Origin: Anaerolineales bacterium
Lineage (GTDB): Bacteria; Chloroflexota; Anaerolineae; Anaerolineales; UBA11858
DNA: 52,144 bases
Direction: 5' to 3'
Assembly (NCBI GenBank): GCA_024763275.1
Contig: JANTFT010000002.1
Location: 70,002 to 122,145, forward strand
A program made the position numbers and the translations under genes. Below the pieces are notes generated by a model that saw nothing but the letters and a program-made list of their open reading frames with translations, searched no databases and was not told the DNA's origin. This document shows positions 26,385-34,649 of the stretch, piece after piece (positions within the stretch are counted from its first letter, which is position 1; every line of letters begins with the position of its first letter).

Positions 26385-27779
26385 TTACTCGCCTTTTGCG
26401 CCAGCGAGTTTATCCCAGGCGGCTTCGTTCTTCCTGTAGAAGTAAAACAGCAAACCAACTACAATGGTGAACAGGCCCATACCGACCCAACCGATGTATT
26501 TACCCAAGAGCATAAATGCTAGTGGTGGCCACACAAATCCATCCGCGATACTGGAGATCATGGCAGCATTCTCCGGGATGGCAAAACCAGCGCCACCAGC
26601 AACTTCGGTGATAACCGGGGCCAGAGCATTAGCGATGTAGAAACCAAAGATCAACAAGAAGGTTCCCACAAAGACCATGCGGACGATGTTTCCTTTTGAC
26701 ATAGGAGCGATCTGCGCAACCAGGAAGGGCAGGACGGCCAGATCGGCAAACAGGATCATGCGGTTGCCAGGCAGGATGACGGACAGAATGATCGCGATCG
26801 GGACCAGCAGCAAACCGGCAGAAATAGCCGAGGGATGCCCTACCAGGACGGCTGAGTCAAGACCAATGTAGATCTCTCTGTGGGAAGCGCGCTTGGTCAA
26901 AAAGTCGCGAGCAGCTTCGGAAACAGGGATCAGCCCTTCCATCAGGATGCTGACCATGCGGGGCAAGATCACCATCACCGCGCCAAGCTGGATGCCAAGA
27001 ACGACGACCTTTCCAAGTGTGGGCACAAAATCGCCGGCAAATTCGCCAAAGTAGGCAATCAAACCCAGAATCCATCCAATTAACAGGCCCAGGACCATTG
27101 GATCACCAAAGGTGGAGCCCAGAGCTTTTTCGATCCCATCAGGATCAGCGTCAACTTTGTTGAGTCCAGGAATTTTGTCGTAAAGCCAGTTAAAAGGGAG
27201 ACCCAAGAGTACCATAGGGGCTGAAAAGCCATGCGGAATGGAGATGCCGGGCAGATCATAGAATTCCTGGATGCCTTTGGCAGTCCAATCGCCCAGGAAG
27301 AGCATAAAGGCAGCAGCTACGGCAGCGGCAAACAGACCCATGGGCAGATTTCCGGTAACGGAAGTTACCAGGGAACCAATGAAGGCAAAGTGCCAGAAGT
27401 TCCAGATATCCACGTTGAGGGTCTTGGTCCAGCCCGGGATAAGCAGGATGAAGTTCACCAGCAGGCCGATGGGGATGACCCACAGGCCAACGTTTGTGGC
27501 GAAGGCCACCGCGGCGGCGGCTGGCCAGCCCACATCAACGATATCCCGCTGGATGCCGGCATTGGTAACCAGGGCCTGGGATACACCGGAAAGAGCACCC
27601 CACATCAAGCCAATTACCAGGTTGATACCGACAAAAGCCACTCCGATGGTCACGGCAGCCCGGAAAGCCCGCCCAACCTTTGCGCCAAGAGAGACAGCAA
27701 AGATAAAGATGAAGACCGGAAGCAATACCGTGGCACCCAGGGTATCAACAATCGATTTTAATACAGTTGCAAAATCCAT
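26385..27779 (-). CDS. PTS GAT-family EIIC (galactitol-type transporter)
   Basis: Polytopic membrane permease that moves the substrate during phosphorylation. The start at ATG 27779 (464 aa) is set by GGAGGT 7 nt upstream and by the family N-terminus (MDFATVLKSIVDTLGATVLLPVF). It shows FIFAVSLGAKVGRAFRAAVT, GWPAAAAVAFATNVGLWV, NIWHF-like DIWNFWHFAFIG and PHGFSAPMVLLG, typical of GatC. Substrate could be galactitol, another alditol or a sugar acid; the UlaD/UlaE homologues in the regulon argue for a six-carbon acid or derivative. Confidence 0.88.
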   Translation of the reverse strand: MDFATVLKSIVDTLGATVLLPVFIFIFAVSLGAKVGRAFRAAVTIGVAFVGINLVIGLMWGALSGVSQALVTNAGIQRDIVDVGWPAAAAVAFATNVGLWVIPIGLLVNFILLIPGWTKTLNVDIWNFWHFAFIGSLVTSVTGNLPMGLFAAAVAAAFMLFLGDWTAKGIQEFYDLPGISIPHGFSAPMVLLGLPFNWLYDKIPGLNKVDADPDGIEKALGSTFGDPMVLGLLIGWILGLIAYFGEFAGDFVPTLGKVVVLGIQLGAVMVILPRMVSILMEGLIPVSEAARDFLTKRASHREIYIGLDSAVLVGHPSAISAGLLLVPIAIILSVILPGNRMILFADLAVLPFLVAQIAPMSKGNIVRMVFVGTFLLIFGFYIANALAPVITEVAGGAGFAIPENAAMISSIADGFVWPPLAFMLLGKYIGWVGMGLFTIVVGLLFYFYRKNEAAWDKLAGAKGE

Positions 27780-27855
27780 TTCTTTACCTCCAATGAGAAA
27801 AAACAAAAAATACAATGCAGCTCGTAATGCGGATTTGGGATTTTCTCTCGGGTGG

Positions 27856-27869
27856 TTATCACCTCCTTT
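27856..27869 (-). promoter_or_regulatory. orphan Shine-Dalgarno element in the IIC leader
   Basis: AAAGGAGGTGATAA, almost a full complement of the 16S rRNA 3' end, sits 82 nt upstream of the IIC ATG with no start codon at a usable distance. It overlaps the stop of a 4-codon frame. The IIC gene has its own ribosome-binding site. The same element lies 84 nt upstream of the glucitol EIIC gene (40661-40675). The 310-nt gap 27780-28089 otherwise holds only the weak terminator listed next. Confidence 0.55.
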
Positions 27870-28065
27870 CCATATTTGAAGTGAATCCCATCAGGACCGG
27901 AATATCCCTGCCGGGCCAGGTGGAATTCCTCGGTTGGCTGGTTTCAGGGTCTCGCATCACCCTAAAACACAGTGACACCTAAAGAACATAGTGGAAGCCA
28001 GCTTTTTTCCTGTAAGGAGTTTCCATATTCTTCTGGTAAGCGCAATGCAATATGAATCCTCAAGT

Positions 28066-28085
28066 AAAAACACTATTTCTTAGTG
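28066..28085 (-). terminator. weak hairpin after PTS IIB
   Basis: CACTA-AGAAA-TAGTG followed by UUUUU, starting 5 nt after the IIB stop. The 5-bp stem suggests partial termination that would favour IIA and IIB over IIC. Confidence 0.45.
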
Positions 28086-28089
28086 ATGG

Positions 28090-28377
28090 TTACTCTTTAT
28101 TGAGAATGTCCAGGATCTCTTTCACTACAGCATCTACACCCATGCCCGTTAAAAACGCCAGGCCTTTGACCACCGGAATCCCCGGATCAAAGCGCAGCTG
28201 AGAGGTGGTTACGATCAAATCAGCGCCCTGCTGCACAACAACAGGAATTTCAGATGCCTTACACTGCCTGGTAACAACATCGATCCCTGCAGCTTTACAG
28301 GCATCCTCAATGGCTTTGGCCGCCACAGTGGAGGTGGCAATTCCAGTTCCACAAGATACGATCACTGTTTTTGTCAT
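28090..28377 (-). CDS. PTS GAT-family EIIB (galactitol-type)
   Basis: 95-residue cytosolic phosphocarrier. The phosphorylated Cys9 lies in the P-loop-like VSCGTGIATSTVA, as in GatB. It receives phosphate from EIIA and passes it to the sugar bound at EIIC. Normal length for GatB, and 25 nt after the IIA gene. ADLIVTTSQL and the short C-terminal helix also match the family. Confidence 0.92.
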   Translation of the reverse strand: MTKTVIVSCGTGIATSTVAAKAIEDACKAAGIDVVTRQCKASEIPVVVQQGADLIVTTSQLRFDPGIPVVKGLAFLTGMGVDAVVKEILDILNKE

Positions 28378-28402
28378 TATTGTTTTCCTTTTCTATTGGA
28401 TT

Positions 28403-28858
28403 TCATGACAGGATTTCAAAAACATCCTCTATCGTTTTTGCACGAACAAGGTTTTTGATAATCTCTGGATTTTGGAGCAGTGTCGCAACGCTCTGCAGCA
28501 TCTCTATCTGGGATTTGGGCTTATCCAGGGCCAGCATGATGACCAGGCGGCAGGGTACTTCTTCCTGATTATCGACCATATTGTAGAACACAACATCGTC
28601 CTGCAAAGTAGCCAGCCCCAGGGCGGATCGGTTGACATACTCAATGTCAACGTGGGGGATGGCTGCGTTATATTCCCCTCCCAGGGGCAAGCCGGTAGGC
28701 ATTTTTGCTTCCCGCTCTAAGGCGGCTTCAATGAAATCATCCTTGACACATCCCAGCTCGCGCAGTTTTCCCCCTAATGACCGGATAACATCCTCAGAGG
28801 TTTTTGCCTCTAGATCCAGCAAGATCGCGCCTTTCTGCAAGAAATCTTTTATTTCCAT
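28403..28858 (-). CDS. PTS EIIA of the fructose/galactitol (PTS_EIIA_2) family
   Basis: 151-residue cytosolic subunit that takes phosphate from HPr. The active His69 lies in GEYNAAIPHVDIEYV. AALEREAKMPTGLPLGG and the regulatory-like MVDNQEEVPCRLVIMLAL region match PTS_EIIA_2. First gene of the minus arm of the divergon, so its promoter faces the SorC gene. Confidence 0.92.
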   Translation of the reverse strand: MEIKDFLQKGAILLDLEAKTSEDVIRSLGGKLRELGCVKDDFIEAALEREAKMPTGLPLGGEYNAAIPHVDIEYVNRSALGLATLQDDVVFYNMVDNQEEVPCRLVIMLALDKPKSQIEMLQSVATLLQNPEIIKNLVRAKTIEDVFEILS

Positions 28859-28903
28859 GACATCTGCCGATTGAATCTTTCACCAATGCTTTGGATAAGG
28901 TTT

Positions 28904-28955
28904 ATTATACCCCCATTAACATACGTGAACGAACAAATCACATATGTGATATAAT
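28904..28955. promoter_or_regulatory. divergent promoters and tandem SorC operators
   Basis: Minus-strand TATAAT (28909-28904) serves EIIA, and plus-strand TATAAT (28950-28955) serves the SorC gene; both lack good -35 boxes. Between them lie TAACATACGTGA (28917-28928) and the perfect palindrome TCACATATGTGA (28938-28949), whose centres are 21 bp apart, the same spacing as at ulaE. The operators cover the core of both promoters, so autorepression plus control of the PTS is the simplest reading. Confidence 0.72.
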
Positions 28956-29023
28956 CATTTCCGGCGAATTTACAACCCTGTCCCATTTTTAGACACCAAT
29001 TTTACGGTATTCGGTAAATCCTT

Positions 29024-30007
29024 ATGGTCAATTATAAAGAACGCGATGAGCTGCTGGCTTATGTCGCCGAAAAATACTACCTGGACGATCTGAAACAAAC
29101 CGAGATCGCTGATAAGATCGGGGTGACCCGCTCAGCTGTTTCCCGTATGTTAACCGAAGCCCGCGAGAAGGGGATCGCTGAGATTTTAGTTCACTATCCC
29201 ATCCAGTATAACAGGGACCTGGAAGGCAAACTCAAAGGTCATCTTGGACTGAAACATGCTGCTGTTTTGGAACTACAGAACGATCTGGATTACGTTGATC
29301 TTCGAAATAAGCTGGGGAAGGTCGCTGCTCGCTTGCTGGCAGATTTGATCAAGCCCGGAAATCAGATCGGTGTAGCCTGGGGCACAACTGTCCAGGCTAC
29401 GATTGAGGCCTTGAAGGCCACCGACATCCCCGGGACGAAGGTGGTCCAACTGGTGGGTGTACTGGGGTCGACCCGGCACTCTTACAGCGCCCAGACGCTG
29501 GTGGAGCGGCTGGCGGAGAAAATCGGTGGGGAAGGCATGTATCTTTACTCGCCTTTCATCGTGGAAAACAAAAAAACCGCTGCCTCACTGCTGGCGGATC
29601 CGGCGGTTGAGCAGTCCATCAACCAGGGGGAGCGATCCGACATCGCTCTGGTGGGAATCGGCACTACCAAACCGGCTTTCTGCAGCCTGCTGCGCGGAAA
29701 ACACATCACCAAGCAAACACTCGAGAAAATCCATTCCTCCGGAGCAGTGGGGGATGTTTGTGCAATCTATTTCACCAGGTCCGGTAAACTTGCCAGAACA
29801 GACTTCCACCACCACCGGATTGGCGTTTCGTTAGAAGGCCTTCAAAATATACCCATCCGGCTGGGCGTTGCAGGGAGCATTGAAAAAGCCGAGGCGATTC
29901 TGGGCGCGGTATACGGTGGATTCGTCAACGCTCTGGTGACCGACAACCTGACAGCTATCCGAATCCTAGAATTGGACCAGGTCCACAACCAGGGCAAAAG
30001 GGTATGA
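29024..30007 (+). CDS. SorC-family transcriptional regulator
   Basis: 327 residues. An N-terminal helix-turn-helix (LKQTEIADKIGVTRSAVSRML, about 24-44; quoted in part as TEIADKIGVTRSAVSRML) precedes a sugar-phosphate-binding SorC domain with ISWG-like GVAWGTTVQATIEAL, QLVGVLGS and GIGTTKPAFCS. Family members are tetrameric and respond to a phosphorylated sugar. It is transcribed divergently from the PTS genes, with paired operators between them, and heads the plus-strand operon. The HTH resembles that of the regulator at 41434 (SRSKVSRLL), so the two may share operators. Confidence 0.92.
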   Translation: MVNYKERDELLAYVAEKYYLDDLKQTEIADKIGVTRSAVSRMLTEAREKGIAEILVHYPIQYNRDLEGKLKGHLGLKHAAVLELQNDLDYVDLRNKLGKVAARLLADLIKPGNQIGVAWGTTVQATIEALKATDIPGTKVVQLVGVLGSTRHSYSAQTLVERLAEKIGGEGMYLYSPFIVENKKTAASLLADPAVEQSINQGERSDIALVGIGTTKPAFCSLLRGKHITKQTLEKIHSSGAVGDVCAIYFTRSGKLARTDFHHHRIGVSLEGLQNIPIRLGVAGSIEKAEAILGAVYGGFVNALVTDNLTAIRILELDQVHNQGKRV

Positions 30008-30825
30008 CAATGCAGCTAAAAAAGTACACTGCTGTTCTGCTGGATGGAGATGGGGTGCTGTGGAAATCGGACGATCCCATTCCAGGGATCAAGCCCTTCT
30101 TTGAATTTCTACATGATCAGGGTATACACTGGGCTTTACTGACTAACAACAATACCCGCACCGTTCAGCACTATCAAGAGAAACTCATGGGCTTTGGCAT
30201 CCCTGCTGAAAGCAATTCTGTCTTTACCAGCTCCACGGTCACAGCCCAATATCTCTTGGATAAATACGGACCGAATGCCCCGCTGCACGTGGTTGGCATG
30301 GAGGGATTGGTCAATACTCTTAAAGAGGCGGGGTTCAAGATCAGCGTTGGGGAGCGGGCCCCGGCAGGCCGGGTCGCTGCTGTGGTCGCCGGTATGGATC
30401 GGGCAATCAATCACGAAAAGATCAAGATCGCCATGCGTCTGATCCTGGAGGGGGCGGATTTTGTGGCTACCAACACAGATGGTTCCTACCCTACTCCAGA
30501 AGGGATCAATCCCGGAACCGGGATGGTAATCGGTGCCCTGCAGTTCGCATCAGGAGTGAAACCATACATCGCTGGCAAACCCTATCCGGCCATCTTTCAA
30601 ACCGCGCTAAAAACCCTGGGAGCCGTCCCTGAACAAGCTTTGATGATTGGCGACCGCCTGGAAACGGATATCCTGGGAGCCAATCGAATGGGCATCCAGA
30701 GCGCCGCCCTGCTCACCGGGGTCACCTCCCGGGAAGAGATAGCTCAGAAGGATATCAAACCTGATTTTATTTTCGAGGATATCCGCGACCTCCATCAAGC
30801 GCTGAGAGAGGTGTACGAACCATGA
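30004..30825 (+). CDS. HAD-superfamily phosphatase (NagD/PGP-like, subclass IIA)
   Basis: 273 residues. The catalytic motif LLDGDGVLW supplies the nucleophile Asp14 and acid Asp16. ALLTNNNTR is the second motif. A C2-type cap follows, then the Lys in IAGKPYP and the metal-binding GDRLETDI. Relatives hydrolyse phosphoglycolate, ribose phosphates, nucleotides or p-nitrophenyl phosphate. Its start overlaps the regulator stop (ATGA), and its end overlaps surE by 4 nt. In this regulon it may remove toxic phosphorylated by-products; the substrate is not predictable. Confidence 0.88.
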   Translation: MTMQLKKYTAVLLDGDGVLWKSDDPIPGIKPFFEFLHDQGIHWALLTNNNTRTVQHYQEKLMGFGIPAESNSVFTSSTVTAQYLLDKYGPNAPLHVVGMEGLVNTLKEAGFKISVGERAPAGRVAAVVAGMDRAINHEKIKIAMRLILEGADFVATNTDGSYPTPEGINPGTGMVIGALQFASGVKPYIAGKPYPAIFQTALKTLGAVPEQALMIGDRLETDILGANRMGIQSAALLTGVTSREEIAQKDIKPDFIFEDIRDLHQALREVYEP

Positions 30826-31643
30826 AGCCCCTCATCCTGCTGACCAATGATGACGGTATCCATTCACCCGGTCTGGCCGCGGCGGCGGCAGCCCTGGACC
30901 CCCTGGGGGAGCTGCTGATCGTAGCCCCGGAGGTTCAGCAGACCTCCATGAGCCGGAGCCGGTCCCAGCAATGCGGTGGCGATGGAACCATCACGAGAAC
31001 TACCATTGGTTACAAGGACCTTTCCTGGATCGGTTATGGTGTCAAAGCCACTCCGGCGCTGGCCGTCTTCCATGGAGTAATAGAGCTGGCCGATCGGGAA
31101 GTCTCTCTGGCTGTCTCGGGCATTAACTATGGGGAAAATGTAGGAACCTGCGTGACAGTTTCGGGGACGATCGGAGCTGCACTTGAAGCGGCGGAAAAAG
31201 GCATCCCAACCCTGGCTGTGTCTCAGGAGATAGACAGTACTGATTATCACAGCTACAGCAAAGAGGTGGATTTCACAGCGGCGAGCTACTTCACCAGACA
31301 GATTGCGGGCGTCATACTCAAGAATCAATTACCCCAAGATGCCGATGTGCTGAAACTGGAGATTCCCCTGGGCGCTACCCGGGAAACAGAAATGGTGGTG
31401 ACCAGGCAGGACCGACTGGTCTATTATCGGCCAACCCTGGTTTCCCGGAATCAGCTCCTGGGCACTCCAGGCAAGGTATCTCACATCCCCAGTAAAGGGC
31501 AATACTTACAAAAAGATTCCGATGCCTATGCCCTGGCAGAGGGTCTGGTATCCCTGACCCCTCTCAGCCTGGATCTCACGTCACGTAATTGTCTGGGCAA
31601 TATTGCGGAACTATTCGAAACAACCATATTAGATAAGGATTAA
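30822..31643 (+). CDS. surE: SurE-family 5'/3'-nucleotidase
   Basis: Metal-dependent phosphatase. The N-terminal LILLTNDDGIHSPGL gives the double Asp motif, and SGINYGENVG supplies the conserved Ser and Asn of the active site. GTIGAALEAAEKGIPTLAVS matches the core. Residues around 45-65 (GGDGTITRT) differ from typical SurE, and the length is 273. It is translationally coupled to the HAD phosphatase. Its location in a sugar regulon, rather than near pcm/rpoS as in proteobacteria, suggests a specialised substrate. Confidence 0.85.
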   Translation: MKPLILLTNDDGIHSPGLAAAAAALDPLGELLIVAPEVQQTSMSRSRSQQCGGDGTITRTTIGYKDLSWIGYGVKATPALAVFHGVIELADREVSLAVSGINYGENVGTCVTVSGTIGAALEAAEKGIPTLAVSQEIDSTDYHSYSKEVDFTAASYFTRQIAGVILKNQLPQDADVLKLEIPLGATRETEMVVTRQDRLVYYRPTLVSRNQLLGTPGKVSHIPSKGQYLQKDSDAYALAEGLVSLTPLSLDLTSRNCLGNIAELFETTILDKD

Positions 31644-31646
31644 GAA

Positions 31647-32078
31647 ATGACTGGAACGATCCATAAATTTACCGGTGATTGGGAAAGGGTCTTTACCTGG
31701 GAGGGTGCCCGAACGCGAATGTATCAGAATACGGCTGACAACCAGGTCTCAGAAACCTGGATGATCGGCAAAAAAGAGGGCGCAGAGAACTTTGCCTTCC
31801 GGTATTATCAGCTCTCTCCTGGCAGCCATTCCAATCTGGAGCAACATCCTTACGACCACGGAATTCTGATCCTTCAAGGGAAGGGTGAGGTGCTCCTGAG
31901 TGAAAGAACCAGTGGCATTTCCAGGGGTGATATCATTCATATTCCCCCCAATGCGCTGCACCAAATCTCCAATACCGGGGATGCTCCGCTTGGGTTCTTA
32001 TGTGTCATTCCGGCCAGAAGGGAAAAAGGTGGCAAAATCGTCTGGGCGGAAGAAGGAATTGATTTTGATCAGGAATAA
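31647..32078 (+). CDS. cupin-domain protein
   Basis: 143-residue single cupin barrel. The metal-binding motif region is LSPGSHSNLEQHPYDHGILILQGKGEV (His residues near 61-70; key part EQHPYDHGILIL) and the second motif is DIIHIPPNALHQISNTGD. Three His and a Glu are at the expected positions for Mn/Fe/Ni binding. It starts 3 nt after surE. Possible roles are sugar isomerase, auxiliary dioxygenase or ligand sensor; none can be chosen. Confidence 0.8.
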   Translation: MTGTIHKFTGDWERVFTWEGARTRMYQNTADNQVSETWMIGKKEGAENFAFRYYQLSPGSHSNLEQHPYDHGILILQGKGEVLLSERTSGISRGDIIHIPPNALHQISNTGDAPLGFLCVIPARREKGGKIVWAEEGIDFDQE

Positions 32079-32105
32079 TAACATTCACCTGTACTGGAGA
32101 GATCT

Positions 32106-33098
32106 ATGACAAACAGAATGAACTGGGGCGTTCTGGGAACAGGAAAGATCGCCACACGGTTTGCCCAGGCTTTGAATAATATCCCGGATCAGGCTCAGCT
32201 GTTGGCGGTAGGATCGCGCCAGCAGGATACCGCAGATGCTTTCGGCGACAAGTTTAATATTCCCCGCCGCTATGCCAGCTACGAGGACGTCGCCGCCGAT
32301 CCAGACGTGGATATCATGTATATCGGGACTCCCGGTGTGTACCACTCCCGTGATGTCAGTATGAGCCTTAACCATGGTAAACACGTGCTGTGCGAGAAAG
32401 CGTTCGCCATCAACGCCAAACAAGCCCAGCAGATGATCGATCTTGCCCGTGATAAGGGCCTCTTCTTGATGGAAGCCATGTGGACCCGCTTTTTCCCGAT
32501 CCATGTCCGCATCAGGGAGCTGCTGGCGGAAGGGGCAATTGGTCAAGCCAACGGCCTCACCGTTAATTTCCTGGCCAGGCCGCCATTTGACCTCAATAAC
32601 CGCTTCTTTGATCTTAATCTCGGAGCCAGCGTACTGCTGGATACTGCGTCCTACGGTGTCTCCTGGGCTTCCAGCCTGTTCGGAGAACCGGAAGCAGTGA
32701 CCGGGCTGGCAACTTTCGGTGAAAGTGGAGCCGATTACCAAGCTTCCCTGGTGCTGCGCTATTCAGGAGGCCAGCTGGTTTCCTTGATGTCATCGCAGAT
32801 TTCTTTTGATGACAAACGGGCTGTGCTGTTCGGGAACCAGGGAAAGATCGTGGTTCACTCACCATGGTACAAACCCACGGAAATGACTCTCTACCGCGAC
32901 GGAGAGGATCCCGTGGAAATCTCCCTGCCGCTGGGCAATTTCAACGGCTACGAATATGAGGCCCTGGAAGTAATGAACTGCATCCAAGCCGGAAAGACGG
33001 AATCGGAGATTATGCCCCTGAATGAGACGCTCACCATCATGAAAACCCTTGACGCTGTTCGGGGGCAGTGGGGACACAAGTTTCCCTTTGAGGATTAA
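32106..33098 (+). CDS. Gfo/Idh/MocA-family oxidoreductase
   Basis: 330 residues. An N-terminal Rossmann domain (GVLGTGKIATRFAQAL) carries the hallmark CEKAFAINAKQA, an EKP-type motif with Ala in place of Pro. The C-terminal domain contains LDTASYGVSWASSLFGEP. NAD(P)-dependent oxidation of a polyol, sugar or sugar derivative is likely. GGAGAG precedes the ATG. It lies between a cupin gene and lpd in the SorC operon, where it could feed or drain the UlaD substrate, a 3-keto acid; this is inference. Confidence 0.88.
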   Translation: MTNRMNWGVLGTGKIATRFAQALNNIPDQAQLLAVGSRQQDTADAFGDKFNIPRRYASYEDVAADPDVDIMYIGTPGVYHSRDVSMSLNHGKHVLCEKAFAINAKQAQQMIDLARDKGLFLMEAMWTRFFPIHVRIRELLAEGAIGQANGLTVNFLARPPFDLNNRFFDLNLGASVLLDTASYGVSWASSLFGEPEAVTGLATFGESGADYQASLVLRYSGGQLVSLMSSQISFDDKRAVLFGNQGKIVVHSPWYKPTEMTLYRDGEDPVEISLPLGNFNGYEYEALEVMNCIQAGKTESEIMPLNETLTIMKTLDAVRGQWGHKFPFED

Positions 33099-33128
33099 AC
33101 TGCCTAAGATTTATTGATAAGGATACCT

Positions 33129-34523
33129 ATGACTAAATTTGACCTGATCGTGATTGGTGCCGGCCCTGCCGGCTACGTGGCAGCCATTCGAGCAGCCCAG
33201 CTGGGGTTGCAGGTCGCCATCGTTGAAAAAGAATACCTGGGCGGAGTCTGCTTGAACGTGGGCTGCATCCCTTCCAAGAGCCTGCTGAAGAACGCTGAGT
33301 TGGCTGATACCCTGCGGAACAAAGCCAAGGATTTTGGGATCTCCTTCGATAACCTGAAACTGGATTATTCCAAGGCGGTCAAGCGCAGCCGGCAGGTTTC
33401 GAACCGGCTGACCAAAGGCGTTGAATTCTTGATGAAAAAGAACAAGATCACCGTCTTTTCAGGGAACGCCGTTTTCACCTCGCCTGATTCAATTGAAATC
33501 AGTGGAGAAGCCGGAACAGAAAAGCTTCAAGGGGAAAACATCATCATCGCTACCGGGGCTAAACCTTTCATTCTTCCCGGTATCAAGGTCGATGGCAAAC
33601 AGGTGCTGACCTACAAAGAGGCTATCCTCCAGGAATCCCTGCCAAAGTCCGCCCTGATCGTTGGGGCAGGAGCTATCGGAATGGAATTCGCCACCATCTG
33701 GAACAGCTACGGTGTTCCTGTGACCGTAGTTGAAATGCTTGACAGGGTCCTGCCCAATGAAGACCCTGAGATCAGCCAGGAGCTGGGCAAGGCACTCAAG
33801 AAACAGGGCATCACGGCCCTGGTCAACAGCAAGGTCACCAAGATCGAAACCTTAAAGACCAAAGTGAATGTCCTGATCGAAACGCCAGACGGGGAAGAAA
33901 AGATCTCCACGGATCAGGTTCTGCTCGCTACCAGCTTTGTGCCCAACACAGAGAATTTGGGTTTGGAAAAAGCCGGTGTGCTCGTGGACCGTCGGGGTTT
34001 CATCGAAATTGATGGGAGGATGGCAACCAACGTGCCGGGGGTCTGGGCTATTGGCGATGTTACCGGGAAATTGATGCTGGCCCATGTTGCCATGGCAATG
34101 GGTGTAACTTGTGCGGAAAACATTGCCGGTCTTGACACAGAGGAAATCATCTATCAGAACATGCCCCGGGCAACTTACTGCCACCCCCAGGTGGCTTCGT
34201 TCGGGTTATCCGAGCAAGCCGCTAAAGATGCCGGGTATGACGTGGTAGTTGGCAGGTTCAATTTCCAGGCCAACGGCAAAGCCCTCGGTCTGAACGATTA
34301 TGCGGGATGGGTCAAGATCGTTGTTGACAAGAAATACGGAGAGATCCTGGGCGCTCACCTGATCGGACCCGAAGTGACTGAACTGCTTCCCGAGCTGACC
34401 CTGGCCCAGGCCAACGAACTCACCTCCGCTGAAATAGGACACAATGTTCACGCCCACCCCACTCTCAGCGAAGTGCTGCACGAAGCTGCCGAGGCTGTCA
34501 GCGGTGAGGCCATTCACGCCTAG
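33129..34523 (+). CDS. lpdA: dihydrolipoamide dehydrogenase (E3)
   Basis: FAD-dependent disulfide reductase that reoxidises lipoyl groups of E2. The FAD loop is IGAGPAGYVAA, the redox disulfide is GGVCLNVGCIPSK, the NAD loop is VGAGAIGMEFA, and the C-terminal HVHAHPTLSE-type motif (HNVHAHPTLSEVLHEA) carries the catalytic His and Glu. ATG 33129 follows AAGGA at 5 nt; an in-frame TTG/ATT extension from 33114 is not needed. It completes the complex whose E1/E2 lie on the opposite arm. Its last 76 bases recur at 42699-42775. Confidence 0.95.
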   Translation: MTKFDLIVIGAGPAGYVAAIRAAQLGLQVAIVEKEYLGGVCLNVGCIPSKSLLKNAELADTLRNKAKDFGISFDNLKLDYSKAVKRSRQVSNRLTKGVEFLMKKNKITVFSGNAVFTSPDSIEISGEAGTEKLQGENIIIATGAKPFILPGIKVDGKQVLTYKEAILQESLPKSALIVGAGAIGMEFATIWNSYGVPVTVVEMLDRVLPNEDPEISQELGKALKKQGITALVNSKVTKIETLKTKVNVLIETPDGEEKISTDQVLLATSFVPNTENLGLEKAGVLVDRRGFIEIDGRMATNVPGVWAIGDVTGKLMLAHVAMAMGVTCAENIAGLDTEEIIYQNMPRATYCHPQVASFGLSEQAAKDAGYDVVVGRFNFQANGKALGLNDYAGWVKIVVDKKYGEILGAHLIGPEVTELLPELTLAQANELTSAEIGHNVHAHPTLSEVLHEAAEAVSGEAIHA

Positions 34524-34524
34524 T
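34448..34524 (+). repeat. direct repeat, left copy (lpdA 3' end)
   Basis: 77 bp covering the last 25 codons and stop of lpdA. They match 42699-42775 in the same orientation at 75 of 77 positions. The two mismatches are adjacent and change codon AGC (Ser) to ATT (Ile) in the right copy. Similarity stops sharply on both sides. Confidence 0.95.
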
Positions 34525-34567
34525 ATATAGCATAAAACAGGAAATTCACCTCAGGGAATTTCTCGAG

Positions 34568-34603
34568 GTGGGTCCCGGAGAATCGCTAGTTTTCGGGACC
34601 CAC
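34568..34603. terminator. hairpin between convergent lpdA and the dehydrogenase gene
   Basis: Perfect 10-bp stem GTGGGTCCCG / CGGGACCCAC with a 16-nt loop. TTTT follows 7 nt later on the plus strand. It lies between converging genes and could act in either direction. A second smaller inverted repeat (CACCTC/GAGGTG) overlaps its left side. Confidence 0.65.
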
Positions 34604-34649
34604 TCCCAACTTTTAAAAAGGCTGAGGGGCAAAGAAAAAGCAGGGATTG

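Noticed and set aside
27231-27879. Two long plus-strand frames
   Set aside because: Antisense to the PTS EIIC gene; low-complexity translations typical of shadow frames.
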